In this document: one piece after another, positions 26,142 through 33,681 of the stretch | Layout: the number at the start of each line of letters is the position of its first letter | How positions within the stretch are numbered: position 1 is the stretch's first letter | Assembly: GCA_040386075.1 (NCBI GenBank) | Contig: JAZKGE010000027.1 | Span: 62,001-126,000, forward strand | DNA from: UBA4416 sp040386075 | GTDB lineage: Bacteria > Bacteroidota > Bacteroidia > B-17B0 > Aurantibacillaceae | Direction: 5' to 3' | DNA: 64,000 bases | The notes under the pieces: generated by a model | Told to the model about the DNA's origin: nothing | Seen by the model: only the letters and a program-made list of their open reading frames with translations | The model's database searches: none | Position numbers and translations under genes: made by a program

Positions 26142-26869
26142 TTTTTATTTGGATCTTTAATAGGGATAGCTGTTCCTTCAAATTCAAGTATCCCACTATT
26201 GGTATTTACCAGTTCAGATAGCTCATAAATATGACGGTAACCATAGCCATATAAATTAATATAGGTTGGAATATTAAGTGCCAGCGTAATTGGTTTTGCA
26301 GTAACAGGTAGTGCTTCCACTACTGCTTCGTCCATATCATTTGGCCCGGATTTGGCTTTGGTTTTCGGTTTTGTTTTATGTTTGGGCTTCGTAATAGCTT
26401 TGCTATCAAATAACACGGGATTAAACACCATTGGTTTTGAAACCTTGGTCACAAAATAGGGTTCAAGGTTTAAGTTATTTATAGACAAGGCTGATGGTTT
26501 GCTTTCAAAATTATTATTGCAGTATATCAATATTTTATAATCCGGTGATGGGATTATTTTTGCCAGGTTAGCCTGCGTGAAATCCGAAAAATTTAAATGG
26601 ATGGCGCCTTTTACGTGCGCAGCTGTATACATCGAATCGGAGCGGGTATCGAGAATAATTACTTTTTCTTCTTTACCAGTGGTTTTAAATTCTTCAGCAT
26701 TTAGCATGTGGCTTTTGCGGTGTTCTTTCACTTCGCTCACTAAAGTTTCATAGGCGTCAAAGTCTACGAGCGATGGGTTTATTTGAGAGAAACCGGTTAA
26801 CGACTGAAGATATAATAAGGTTGTTGCTGCATAAGCAACAGGGCTTTGGGTAATTTTAAAGGATTTCAT
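26138..26869 (-). CDS. Exported rhodanese-like domain protein
   Basis: 243 residues from the ATG at 26869 (MKSFKITQSPVAYAATTLLYLQ), which gives a plausible signal sequence ending near FSQ; the frame is open ten codons further upstream. A rhodanese domain lies at about residues 55-145: VIILDTRSDSMYTAAHVKGAIHL is its start, and the active-site loop reads IYCNNNFESKPSA, with the Cys present. A Lys/Pro/Thr-rich stretch (KPKHKTKPKTKAK) and a C-terminal segment of unknown fold follow. Sulfur-carrier or thiol-redox activity in the periplasm is possible, not shown. Confidence 0.75.
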   Translation of the reverse strand: MKSFKITQSPVAYAATTLLYLQSLTGFSQINPSLVDFDAYETLVSEVKEHRKSHMLNAEEFKTTGKEEKVIILDTRSDSMYTAAHVKGAIHLNFSDFTQANLAKIIPSPDYKILIYCNNNFESKPSALSINNLNLEPYFVTKVSKPMVFNPVLFDSKAITKPKHKTKPKTKAKSGPNDMDEAVVEALPVTAKPITLALNIPTYINLYGYGYRHIYELSELVNTNSGILEFEGTAIPIKDPNKN

Positions 26870-26931
26870 GAGTATTGGGTTTAATGGATTACAAGGCAAA
26901 ACTACAGTGTTAATTACCAGGATAAATAGAC

Positions 26932-26963
26932 ACTTGGTGAAAGGGCTTGTTGACTTGGTGAAA
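26932..26963. promoter_or_regulatory. Direct repeat, possible operator between divergent genes
   Basis: ACTTGGTGAAA occurs at 26932-26942 and again at 26953-26963, 21 bases apart (two helix turns). It lies in the 198-base gap between the rhodanese gene and the SpoIIE paralogue B. Spacing on one helix face suits a dimeric regulator. The regulator is unknown. Confidence 0.35.
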
Positions 26964-27067
26964 ATAGAAACGAATATTTGTCATAGTAAAGCCCTGCTGA
27001 TTTAATGTTACAACCTTGATGTTTTATTGAAAGTTGTGTATATTTATCTACTACTATTGATCTCAGT

Positions 27068-29299
27068 ATGAATTATTTCGCCAGGTTTTTTATAATTGTT
27101 TTACTATTTATATCTTCCCCGACATATTATGCCTACAATCTTGATTCATTGCTGCATCATGTATCGCCAACAGTAAAGGATACTGATCAAATAAAGATCT
27201 TAGTTAAAATTTGTGATGCCTATCAAAAGAAAAATGAGTTCGATTCATCGCTTATATATGCGCATAGGGCGATCGCTCTCTCTGAAACACTAAATAGCGA
27301 AAAAGGCCTGGCAGAATCCTATTATATGCTGGGAACCTGTTTATACAAAAAACAGGACTATGATGAAGCCAGAAAAGTGTTTCAGAAAAGCTTTACTAAA
27401 TTTGTTAAGTTAAAAAATTTACAAAAAATGGCAGCCATTGCTACCCACATGGGTTTTTGTGCTGAAATAAAAGGCCAGTTTGCACTAGCTCTGAAATTTT
27501 ATTCACTTAATTATCAAACCAATGTTTTTCTAAATAATAAGTCCAAGCAATGTAACAGCTTAAATAATATTGGAACGATTTACGAAGTATTAGGTCAGTA
27601 TAGTAAGGCCCTCGAAACTCAATATAAATCATTGGCAATAGCTACGGAACTTAACAATACCAACGCTATTTCTCAATCCAATAATAATATTGCTAATATT
27701 TATTCATTGCAAAAAGATTATTCAAAGGCCATAGAATTTTATAATAAAGCCCTTGAAATTGATAAAATAGAAAACAATCCGGCCTCTATGTTGGAAAGTC
27801 TTACCAATATAGCTATTGTGTATAGTGCAGCCGCTGATTTTAAAAAAGCGGAAGATTACTTTAAGCAGGCATTGCAGCGAATTGTCAAGGATGATTATGA
27901 ATATGAACATTCGGTTATTTTGTATAATATGGGTGCACTATACATACAAATGAAGGATTACGAAAAAGCGCGGGATTGCTTTAAAACCAGCATCTCTTTT
28001 TCAGAAAGTTTGGGAGATGCAATTCAGGTAGCTTATTCTTTTTCAAGCTATGGAAAACTTAATTATTACGAAAAAAAATACCCTGATGCCGAAGAAATGT
28101 ATTTAAAATCGCTTAAAGTGGCCGAGGAATCAGAGGTAGGCGAATTAAAGGTACAGATATATCAGGATCTAAGCGATTTGTATACAACTATCAAAGAGCA
28201 TGATAAGGCTTTAGAAATGTATAAAAAATACATTGTCGAAAGAGATATACAAAACCTGGATGATTCTAAACGTGTTGCCGAGTTACAGGAAGTTAAATTT
28301 TCATTTGATCGTGAAAAAATTCAGTACGAAAAAGAGCAGGAAAAGAAAACCCTGCTGATAGAAGAAGAGAAGAAAATGCAAAAAATTTTCTCGTATTCAG
28401 TCGCAACAATTTTAGTATTGACACTCATCTTTTTTGTTTTTCTGTATAATCGTTATAAACTGACACAAAAACAAAAGGCCATTATTTCACAACAAAAACA
28501 TGAAGTTGAACTTCAAAAACATATTGTTGACGAAAAACAGAAAGAAATTGTTGATAGTATCAATTATGCGCAACGCATACAGTATGCGTTATTGGCTAAC
28601 AAAAAACTGTTGGATGATAATTTGCCTGAGTATTTCTTATACTTTCAACCAAAGGACGTAGTAAGTGGCGATTTTTACTGGGCACAAAAGTTAAGTAATG
28701 GTACTTTTGCTGTTGTAACAGCAGACAGTACAGGGCATGGCGTGCCAGGGGCTATTATGAGTATCTTGAATATTGCTTGTTTGAACGAATCTATTAAAGC
28801 AGATAAGTTAACCAAACCGGCAGATATTTTAAACGCAACCCGTGTTAAGGTTATCAATCACCTGATGCATGATGGTAGTACCGAAGGAGGAAAAGATGGG
28901 ATGGATTGTAGTTTGATATCGTTTGATTTCAAACATTTGAAATTAGTTTATGCAGCCGCTAATAATCCGGTTTGGATCGTTAGAGACAATAAATTAATTG
29001 CATTGCCAGCCGATAAAATGCCTATTGGCAAGCATGATAAAGATGCGGTTCCATTCAAACAAACTGAGGTAGAACTTCAAAAAGGTGATGTGGTGTATGC
29101 TTTTACTGACGGCTACGCTGATCAGTTTGGCGGAATAAAAGGTAAAAAATTCAAGTACAAACAATTGGAAGAATTGTTATTGTCTATATACACAAAGCCA
29201 ATGCTGGTACAACATGATTTCTTGCGCCAGTCTTTTAATGATTGGAAAGGCAATTTGGAACAAGTGGATGATGTATGTGTGATAGGCGTTAGAGTATAA
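27068..29299 (+). CDS. TPR sensor protein with SpoIIE-type PP2C phosphatase domain (paralogue B)
   Basis: 743 residues with the same plan as the gene at 21306: signal peptide (ending near YYAYN), about seven TPR units, coiled coil, a membrane helix at about 439-460, a second coiled coil and a SpoIIE/PP2C domain from about 515. The TPR part differs clearly between the two (for example LNNIGTIYEVLGQYSKALETQYKSL), while the stretch from EIVDSINYAQRIQYALLAN to the end is nearly the same, at DNA level too. All phosphatase motifs (DVVSGDFYW, TADSTGHGVPGAIMS, GKDGMDCSLI, FTDGYADQFGG) are intact. Likely the same phosphatase target with a different input signal. Confidence 0.92.
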   Translation: MNYFARFFIIVLLFISSPTYYAYNLDSLLHHVSPTVKDTDQIKILVKICDAYQKKNEFDSSLIYAHRAIALSETLNSEKGLAESYYMLGTCLYKKQDYDEARKVFQKSFTKFVKLKNLQKMAAIATHMGFCAEIKGQFALALKFYSLNYQTNVFLNNKSKQCNSLNNIGTIYEVLGQYSKALETQYKSLAIATELNNTNAISQSNNNIANIYSLQKDYSKAIEFYNKALEIDKIENNPASMLESLTNIAIVYSAAADFKKAEDYFKQALQRIVKDDYEYEHSVILYNMGALYIQMKDYEKARDCFKTSISFSESLGDAIQVAYSFSSYGKLNYYEKKYPDAEEMYLKSLKVAEESEVGELKVQIYQDLSDLYTTIKEHDKALEMYKKYIVERDIQNLDDSKRVAELQEVKFSFDREKIQYEKEQEKKTLLIEEEKKMQKIFSYSVATILVLTLIFFVFLYNRYKLTQKQKAIISQQKHEVELQKHIVDEKQKEIVDSINYAQRIQYALLANKKLLDDNLPEYFLYFQPKDVVSGDFYWAQKLSNGTFAVVTADSTGHGVPGAIMSILNIACLNESIKADKLTKPADILNATRVKVINHLMHDGSTEGGKDGMDCSLISFDFKHLKLVYAAANNPVWIVRDNKLIALPADKMPIGKHDKDAVPFKQTEVELQKGDVVYAFTDGYADQFGGIKGKKFKYKQLEELLLSIYTKPMLVQHDFLRQSFNDWKGNLEQVDDVCVIGVRV

Positions 29300-29388
29300 T
29301 TAGCCACTTATCTGCTAAAACATGCCAGATATAAAGTGGCAATTTTCCGAACAATTAAATCAGTTATTTTTATATAAATTCAGTTTAT

Positions 29389-29859
29389 ATGAAAGTTGCC
29401 TTTGTATTTATTTTGGTTTTATTTCAAGATTTTTTATTGGCTCAGGATCATCAGCCGATCATTAACTCAAAATATACGTTTTCTTATATGTCCGGGCAAT
29501 ATATCCCTGATTTGATGCCAGGCAATTATCTTTTAAGAACTGATGCAGATTATTTTAATATACTCAATCCTGATGTATTTCACCCTAGTCAAATGCCCGT
29601 TACATCTTTATATAATGATTTCGGTATGGTTCTAAAAAGAGACCACGGCGCCTTAGTTATTGATTCTATTGTAGAAACAAAGTATCATGTTATCATTTAT
29701 ACAAAAATAATAACTTCAAATTATTCTTTCGGATCAATGAATGACTGTGCTGTTTTTATCAGACTGAGAAAAACCCGAAAAGAGATATTTGTCAGTGAAA
29801 CACCGGTTGAAGAAGTTGTTGAAGATAAGCCCGACGTTGTTAGAATAAAATTGAATTAG
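29389..29859 (+). CDS. Uncharacterised exported protein
   Basis: 156 residues with a signal peptide (MKVAFVFILVLFQDFLLAQ). I do not recognise a family. The mature part has a MSGQYIPDLMPGNYLL segment and a beta-rich centre (GMVLKRDHGALVIDSIVETKYHVIIYTK), ending in an acidic VEEVVEDKPDVVRIKLN tail. It is followed after four bases by the next exported protein, so the two probably form an operon. Confidence 0.6.
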   Translation: MKVAFVFILVLFQDFLLAQDHQPIINSKYTFSYMSGQYIPDLMPGNYLLRTDADYFNILNPDVFHPSQMPVTSLYNDFGMVLKRDHGALVIDSIVETKYHVIIYTKIITSNYSFGSMNDCAVFIRLRKTRKEIFVSETPVEEVVEDKPDVVRIKLN

Positions 29860-29863
29860 AAAG

Positions 29864-30250
29864 ATGAAAACTGTAGCGATAATCTCTCTATTTATGTTGC
29901 AATACTGCTCGTCATTTGCACAACAACGCCAGAGTGGCATTAAGGTGTTAGTGAAGGATAAAGAAACCGGCTTCCCGTTTATGAATGATAGTATGACTGT
30001 TATTTTTAATGATTCAATTAAACAACAATTTGTAAGTGATAAAGACGGATATGCCTTTTTTGAACTGGTTCAGGGACGCTATTTGGTTCAGGTTGGACAC
30101 ATTGGTTACCAAAGCCAATTGATAAGTGGGGTCATGGTAGGGCAAGCTAAAACTGCTTACATAACTATTGAACTGTCAAATGGAAAAGGTGAAAAAATCA
30201 AGCGGAAAAAGAAAAAGGGAGGAGTGAAGTTAAAAATGGTGGAAAATTAA
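29864..30250 (+). CDS. Small exported protein with carboxypeptidase-regulatory-like domain
   Basis: 128 residues. Signal peptide MKTVAIISLFMLQYCSSFAQ, then one beta-sandwich domain of the CarboxypepD_reg/TonB-plug-like type: VKDKETGFPFMNDSMTVIF, VSDKDGYAFFELVQGRYLVQVGHIGYQS and TAYITIELS are the usual strands. The tail is strongly basic (KIKRKKKKGGVKLK). In Bacteroidota this domain often heads outer-membrane receptors, but here it stands alone. It lies four bases after the previous gene. Role unknown. Confidence 0.65.
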   Translation: MKTVAIISLFMLQYCSSFAQQRQSGIKVLVKDKETGFPFMNDSMTVIFNDSIKQQFVSDKDGYAFFELVQGRYLVQVGHIGYQSQLISGVMVGQAKTAYITIELSNGKGEKIKRKKKKGGVKLKMVEN

Positions 30251-30326
30251 ATTGTCTTAAATTTCTGCCTTTAAAAGTAGCCTCCCAAAGCAAGAAAACT
30301 TATATTTATAGCCTAATTCAACTACC

Positions 30327-31784
30327 ATGAACGACGCTATCAGAAAACTAGAACCCACAGCTATGTGGAATAATTTTGCAGACCTTAATGCCGTACCTCG
30401 CCCTTCAAAAAAAGAAGAACGTGTCATTGCTTTTGCAAAAGCCTTTGGAGAAAAACTCAACCTTTCAACGTATGTTGATGAAGTAGGAAATGTGATCATT
30501 AAAAAGCCCGCTACAAAAGGGATGGAAGACAGAGTAACGGTTGTGTTGCAAAGTCACCTGGATATGGTTCACCAAAAAAATGCAGCAACTAATTTTGATT
30601 TTAATACTCAGGGTATTGAAATGATAGTTGATGGGGATTGGGTAAAAGCAAACGGAACGACCCTGGGAGCTGATAATGGCATTGGTGTAGCTTCTATCAT
30701 GACTTTACTGGAGTCTAAAGATATTCCTCATCCTGCTTTAGAAGCATTGTTTACCATTGATGAAGAAACTGGTATGACAGGTGCCCTGGCCTTAAAAGGT
30801 GGTTTGCTGGATGGAGACATTATGTTGAATTTAGATACAGAAGATGATAACGAGTTAACCATTGGCTGTGCCGGTGGAGTAGATGTAACAGCTTCCGGAA
30901 AATACGAGCAGGAAGTATCAAAAAACAGTACGGCTTTTAAATTAATCATAAAAGGGTTAACTGGTGGCCATTCCGGAATGGACATTCATAAAGGCAGAGG
31001 AAATGCTAATAAGTTAATGAACCGTTTGTTATTTTCTTTAAGTAACGATCTTCAGATTGAGATAGCGTCGGTTGATGGCGGAAGCTTGAGAAATGCAATT
31101 CCACGCGAATCAGTTTCCGTGATTACTGTTTCGGATGAAAACAAAGATACATTGAAAAAGCAGGTTCAGAATTTCGAGAAGCTCTTAAAAGAAGAATATA
31201 ATACTACGGATCCTAAATTAGTTGTAACCCTGGAGGATGCAGAAATACCGGCGCAGGTTTTCAGTAAAGATTTTCAATCCAAATTAGTACGTAGTATCTA
31301 TGCGTGCCCTTATGGTATTTACCGCATGAGTCCGGATATTACAGGATTGGTTCAAACATCTAACAATGTGGCCCGTGTTATTGTAAAAGAGGGGGCTTTC
31401 CAGATACAATGTTTAACGCGTAGTTCAGTTGATTCTGAAAAAACAGATCTTCAACAGGCCATTACTTCTGCTTTTGAATTGTTAGGGGCAAGTGTAACAG
31501 CAGCCGGTTCTTATCCGGGCTGGACTCCTAAACCATCTTCTCCAATTGTGAAGCTCATGAGTGACCTGTATAAAGAAAGATACAAGGAAGAGGCTAAAGT
31601 AAGTGCCTGTCACGCCGGATTGGAGTGCGGTATACTTGGAACCAATTATCCTGATATGCAAATGATCTCTTTTGGACCAAATATTCGTGGAGCACATTCG
31701 CCGGATGAGACCGTACAGATCAGTTCAGTACAAAAATACTGGGGCTTTTTATTGGAAACATTGGTAAGGATCCCGAAAAAATAG
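30327..31784 (+). CDS. pepD: Aminoacyl-histidine dipeptidase (peptidase M20C)
   Basis: 485 residues. A zinc-dependent cytosolic peptidase that splits Xaa-His and other dipeptides. Metal site: H77 and D79 (QSHLDMVHQ), D116 (LGADNGIGVAS), E146/E147 (DEETGMTGA), D170 (LNLDTEDD) and the C-terminal H near 457 (GAHSPDET). The LTGGHSGMDIHKGRGNA stretch is the start of the lid domain, also family-typical. Length and start (MNDAIRKLEPTAMWNNF) fit PepD. It stands on the same strand as the sigma factor that follows, but that gene carries its own promoter motif. Confidence 0.95.
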   Translation: MNDAIRKLEPTAMWNNFADLNAVPRPSKKEERVIAFAKAFGEKLNLSTYVDEVGNVIIKKPATKGMEDRVTVVLQSHLDMVHQKNAATNFDFNTQGIEMIVDGDWVKANGTTLGADNGIGVASIMTLLESKDIPHPALEALFTIDEETGMTGALALKGGLLDGDIMLNLDTEDDNELTIGCAGGVDVTASGKYEQEVSKNSTAFKLIIKGLTGGHSGMDIHKGRGNANKLMNRLLFSLSNDLQIEIASVDGGSLRNAIPRESVSVITVSDENKDTLKKQVQNFEKLLKEEYNTTDPKLVVTLEDAEIPAQVFSKDFQSKLVRSIYACPYGIYRMSPDITGLVQTSNNVARVIVKEGAFQIQCLTRSSVDSEKTDLQQAITSAFELLGASVTAAGSYPGWTPKPSSPIVKLMSDLYKERYKEEAKVSACHAGLECGILGTNYPDMQMISFGPNIRGAHSPDETVQISSVQKYWGFLLETLVRIPKK

Positions 31785-31786
31785 GT

Positions 31787-31816
31787 TGCGTCTTTTTTAT
31801 TTTATCGCGTCTATAG
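31787..31816 (+). promoter_or_regulatory. ECF-type promoter motif in front of the sigZ-like gene
   Basis: TGCGTC (31787-31792), a T-rich spacer of 16 bases and GTCTATAG (31809-31816). The same two boxes, with a spacer of 17, precede the Cys-rich peptide gene at 32365-32395. The -10 box ends three bases before the ATG, so the transcript would be leaderless. The shape (-35 box, 16-17 bases, CGTC/GTCTA -10) is that of extracytoplasmic-function sigma promoters, which points to self-regulation. Confidence 0.6.
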
Positions 31817-31819
31817 TTC

Positions 31820-32362
31820 ATGACTACAACTGAAACTATTTGGAAAGGGTTCCATAGCGAACTGTTTAATTTTATCAATAAACGCGTTAAGGATCGGGAT
31901 GTTTCAAAAGATATCTTGCAGGATGTTTTTATTAAAATTCATCTAAAATTGAAGACCTTGAACGACAAGGATAAACTGGCTTCCTGGGTATACCAGATAA
32001 CACGCAACAGTATCCTGGATCATTTCAAAAAACAAAAATTGCAGGTTTCTTTGCCTGAAAGTTTGATAGAATTGAAAGAGGAAAAGGTCTTTAATGAAGA
32101 GCTCGCTAATTGTTTGAAACCTATGATCGAACAGTTACCGGATAATTACAAAGAAGCTATTCTACAAACCGAGATAGGGACTTTATCTCAAAAGGAATAT
32201 GCCGAAAAACTGGGCATTTCATATTCAGGAGCCAAATCTCGGATACAAAGAGCTCGTCAGCAATTACATAGTTTATTTAATGAGTGTTGTTCTATTGAAT
32301 CAGACAAATATGGAAATATTATGGAACATATTTGTAAAAAAGATTGTGGTTGTCAATCCTGA
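31820..32362 (+). CDS. sigZ: SigZ-type ECF RNA polymerase sigma factor
   Basis: 180 residues. Region 2 spans about 8-75 (IWKGFHSELFNFINKRVKD, DILQDVFIKIH, SWVYQITRNSILDHFKKQK) and region 4 about 100-155 (LPDNYKEAIL, LSQKEYAEKLGISYSGAKSR). It then has a 25-residue C-terminal tail with C156, C157, C172, C176 and C178 (NECC...DKYGNIMEHICKKDCGCQS), a tail that I associate with SigZ proteins. No anti-sigma gene lies next to it, so the Cys tail may itself sense metal or redox state; this is inference. The gene has a promoter motif shared with the next small gene. Confidence 0.85.
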   Translation: MTTTETIWKGFHSELFNFINKRVKDRDVSKDILQDVFIKIHLKLKTLNDKDKLASWVYQITRNSILDHFKKQKLQVSLPESLIELKEEKVFNEELANCLKPMIEQLPDNYKEAILQTEIGTLSQKEYAEKLGISYSGAKSRIQRARQQLHSLFNECCSIESDKYGNIMEHICKKDCGCQS

Positions 32363-32364
32363 TC

Positions 32365-32395
32365 TGCGTCTTTTTTTAAATGATGGAGTCTATAG
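32365..32395 (+). promoter_or_regulatory. ECF-type promoter motif in front of the Cys-rich peptide gene
   Basis: TGCGTC (32365-32370), a 17-base spacer and GTCTATAG (32388-32395), matching the motif before the sigZ-like gene in both boxes and in the T run after the first box. Transcription would begin near 32400, giving a leader of about 38 bases. The -35 box begins three bases after the sigZ stop. Confidence 0.6.
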
Positions 32396-32421
32396 GTTAT
32401 AAATCAATAAATGTATAACCT
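32394..32421. promoter_or_regulatory. Inverted repeat at the start of the Cys-rich peptide transcript
   Basis: AGGTTATA (32394-32401) and TATAACCT (32414-32421) are perfect 8-bp arms with a 12-base spacer. The left arm overlaps the last two bases of the -10 box. It could be an operator or a small 5' hairpin. Confidence 0.4.
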
Positions 32422-32437
32422 TTAAAACCAAAACATC

Positions 32438-32563
32438 ATGGAAAATCAAAATGATTCTTGTTCATGCAACATCGAAAAAAACCAAACAACCTGTACATGT
32501 AATTGCCAGTGCAATTGCTCATGCAGCTGTGATTGTGATTGTAACCCAAAAAAGTGTTGCTAG
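32438..32563 (+). CDS. Cys-rich metallothionein-like peptide (41 residues)
   Basis: A 41-codon frame, ATG at 32438 to TAG at 32561-32563. It encodes 13 cysteines (residues 8, 10, 19, 21, 23, 25, 27, 29, 31, 33, 35, 40, 41), mostly as consecutive C-X-C units (CTCNCQCNCSCSCDCDC) with Asn, Ser, Gln and Asp between them, plus a C-terminal CC. No signal peptide and almost no hydrophobic residues, so a folded core without metal is unlikely. The composition is that of a metallothionein or metal-chelating peptide, though I do not recognise a named family. It follows the sigZ-like gene, has its own copy of the sigZ promoter motif and ends in a strong terminator, which supports its being a real gene. 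Confidence 0.75.
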   Translation: MENQNDSCSCNIEKNQTTCTCNCQCNCSCSCDCDCNPKKCC

Positions 32564-32572
32564 TTGCTTAAC

Positions 32573-32602
32573 AAAAAAGGAGAATTTTAATTCTCCTTTT
32601 TT
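32573..32602. terminator. Bidirectional intrinsic terminator
   Basis: AAAAAAGGAGAATT (32573-32586) pairs perfectly with AATTCTCCTTTTTT (32589-32602) around a TT loop, with a T run on either strand. It lies between the Cys-rich peptide gene and the converging gene ending at 32614 and can serve both. Confidence 0.9.
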
Positions 32603-32613
32603 GTTTTTATGAT

Positions 32614-33321
32614 CTATGCAGCTAAATTTTTATACAATAAACGTTTAGCTATCGGTAAAAATGTTTCATCTTTTGGTAGTTCTGCATTAGCTTTAAATAG
32701 ATATACGGCAGGATTTGGCAACTCAGGATTTTGGTCGATAATATCAAGTTTAAACTTATCAATAGGTTTGGATAAAGATAATGTGTAAGTAGAAAAATAC
32801 GAACAGTTTAATCCGTAAACTTCTTGTTGCAGCAAATTAACTTTACAGAAACTGTAAGTATAAACAGATACTTGTTTTGATTGGTAAGGGTGAAGCATAA
32901 AGTACCCTTCTTTTTTGTATAGAGGCAATATGCCTATATGATCAACCAGGATGTGTTGTTCTGCAAAATCAAAAATAGTTTTTCCTTTGCTTAAACCGTT
33001 TTGGAATAAGGGTTCGCAAAAAGCAATGATCTGTTTTAACTCATAAAGTGATTCATCATCAATGGTTGAGTTATACTGTAATTTTAAATTTACTGGATCA
33101 ATGCCGGTAAGCGTTTTTTTGAAATTGTTCTCAAGACTGAGTGCATTGTTCTTTAAAAGGATCATTTTTTTATAATGCGCGATCAGCTCAGCAAAGTCCG
33201 GATATAATTTTTGTTCTTTAAAATGTGTTTCCACATGTTGTAAATAACCCAGTATCCTGTATTTTTTATATTCAAAATCCATCAGGCCTTCAGTCAGCCA
33301 GTTTTCAGATAGCGTTTCCAT
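32614..33321 (-). CDS. Uncharacterised protein
   Basis: 235 residues from the ATG at 33321 (METLSENWLTEGLMDFEYKKY); a GTG at 33339 would add six residues. I do not recognise the family. The first half is helical and charged (YKKYRILGYLQHVETHFKEQKLYPDFAELIAHYKK), the second half more beta-like with aromatic residues (HPYQSKQVSVYTYSF, VYGLNCSYFSTYTLSL). No signal peptide or membrane segment. It converges on the Cys-rich peptide gene and shares its terminator. Confidence 0.6.
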   Translation of the reverse strand: METLSENWLTEGLMDFEYKKYRILGYLQHVETHFKEQKLYPDFAELIAHYKKMILLKNNALSLENNFKKTLTGIDPVNLKLQYNSTIDDESLYELKQIIAFCEPLFQNGLSKGKTIFDFAEQHILVDHIGILPLYKKEGYFMLHPYQSKQVSVYTYSFCKVNLLQQEVYGLNCSYFSTYTLSLSKPIDKFKLDIIDQNPELPNPAVYLFKANAELPKDETFLPIAKRLLYKNLAA

Positions 33322-33372
33322 ATCTTTTGTACGAAGCACTGTTTAAAATGGTTACGACTTACTATACAGGCA

Positions 33373-33401
33373 CAAAAAAACAGAATACATTCGTATCCTG
33401 T
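33373..33401 (-). terminator. Intrinsic terminator of the PhnA-like gene
   Basis: Read on the minus strand, ACAGGATAC-GAAT-GTATTCTGT is a hairpin with 8 of 9 stem pairs, followed by seven T residues. It ends transcription of the gene at 33421-33630 about 20 bases past its stop. Confidence 0.8.
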
Positions 33402-33420
33402 TAATTAAGGAATAGTGATA

Positions 33421-33630
33421 TTAAGATTTTTTTAAGAACTCAGTCCTCAAAACAATGCCGCTGCCGTTAATTCTGCAATCTACTTCATTAGCATCATCGG
33501 TTAATTTTATTTTTTTAACCACTGTTCCTCTTTTTAATACAAGCGATGAACCTTTTACTTTCAGATCTTTAATTAAGGTTACATTATCTCCGTCATTTAA
33601 AATGGCGCCGTTACTGTCTTTTACTTCCAT
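33421..33630 (-). CDS. PhnA/YjdM-like small protein
   Basis: 69 residues matching the C-terminal PhnA domain: VKDSNGAILNDGDNVTLIKDLKVKGSS, then LKRGTVVKKIKLTDDANEVDCRINGSGIVLRTEFLKK. The family's usual N-terminal zinc ribbon is absent, as in many Bacteroidota versions. The name comes from linkage to alkylphosphonate genes in E. coli; a role in phosphonate use is not supported, and no phosphonate genes lie nearby. A single SH3-like barrel is expected. Confidence 0.8.
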   Translation of the reverse strand: MEVKDSNGAILNDGDNVTLIKDLKVKGSSLVLKRGTVVKKIKLTDDANEVDCRINGSGIVLRTEFLKKS

Positions 33631-33681
33631 GATGTTTGTTTATTGATCGTATAAAGATAGTTTATTTAAATAGTTCGACAA

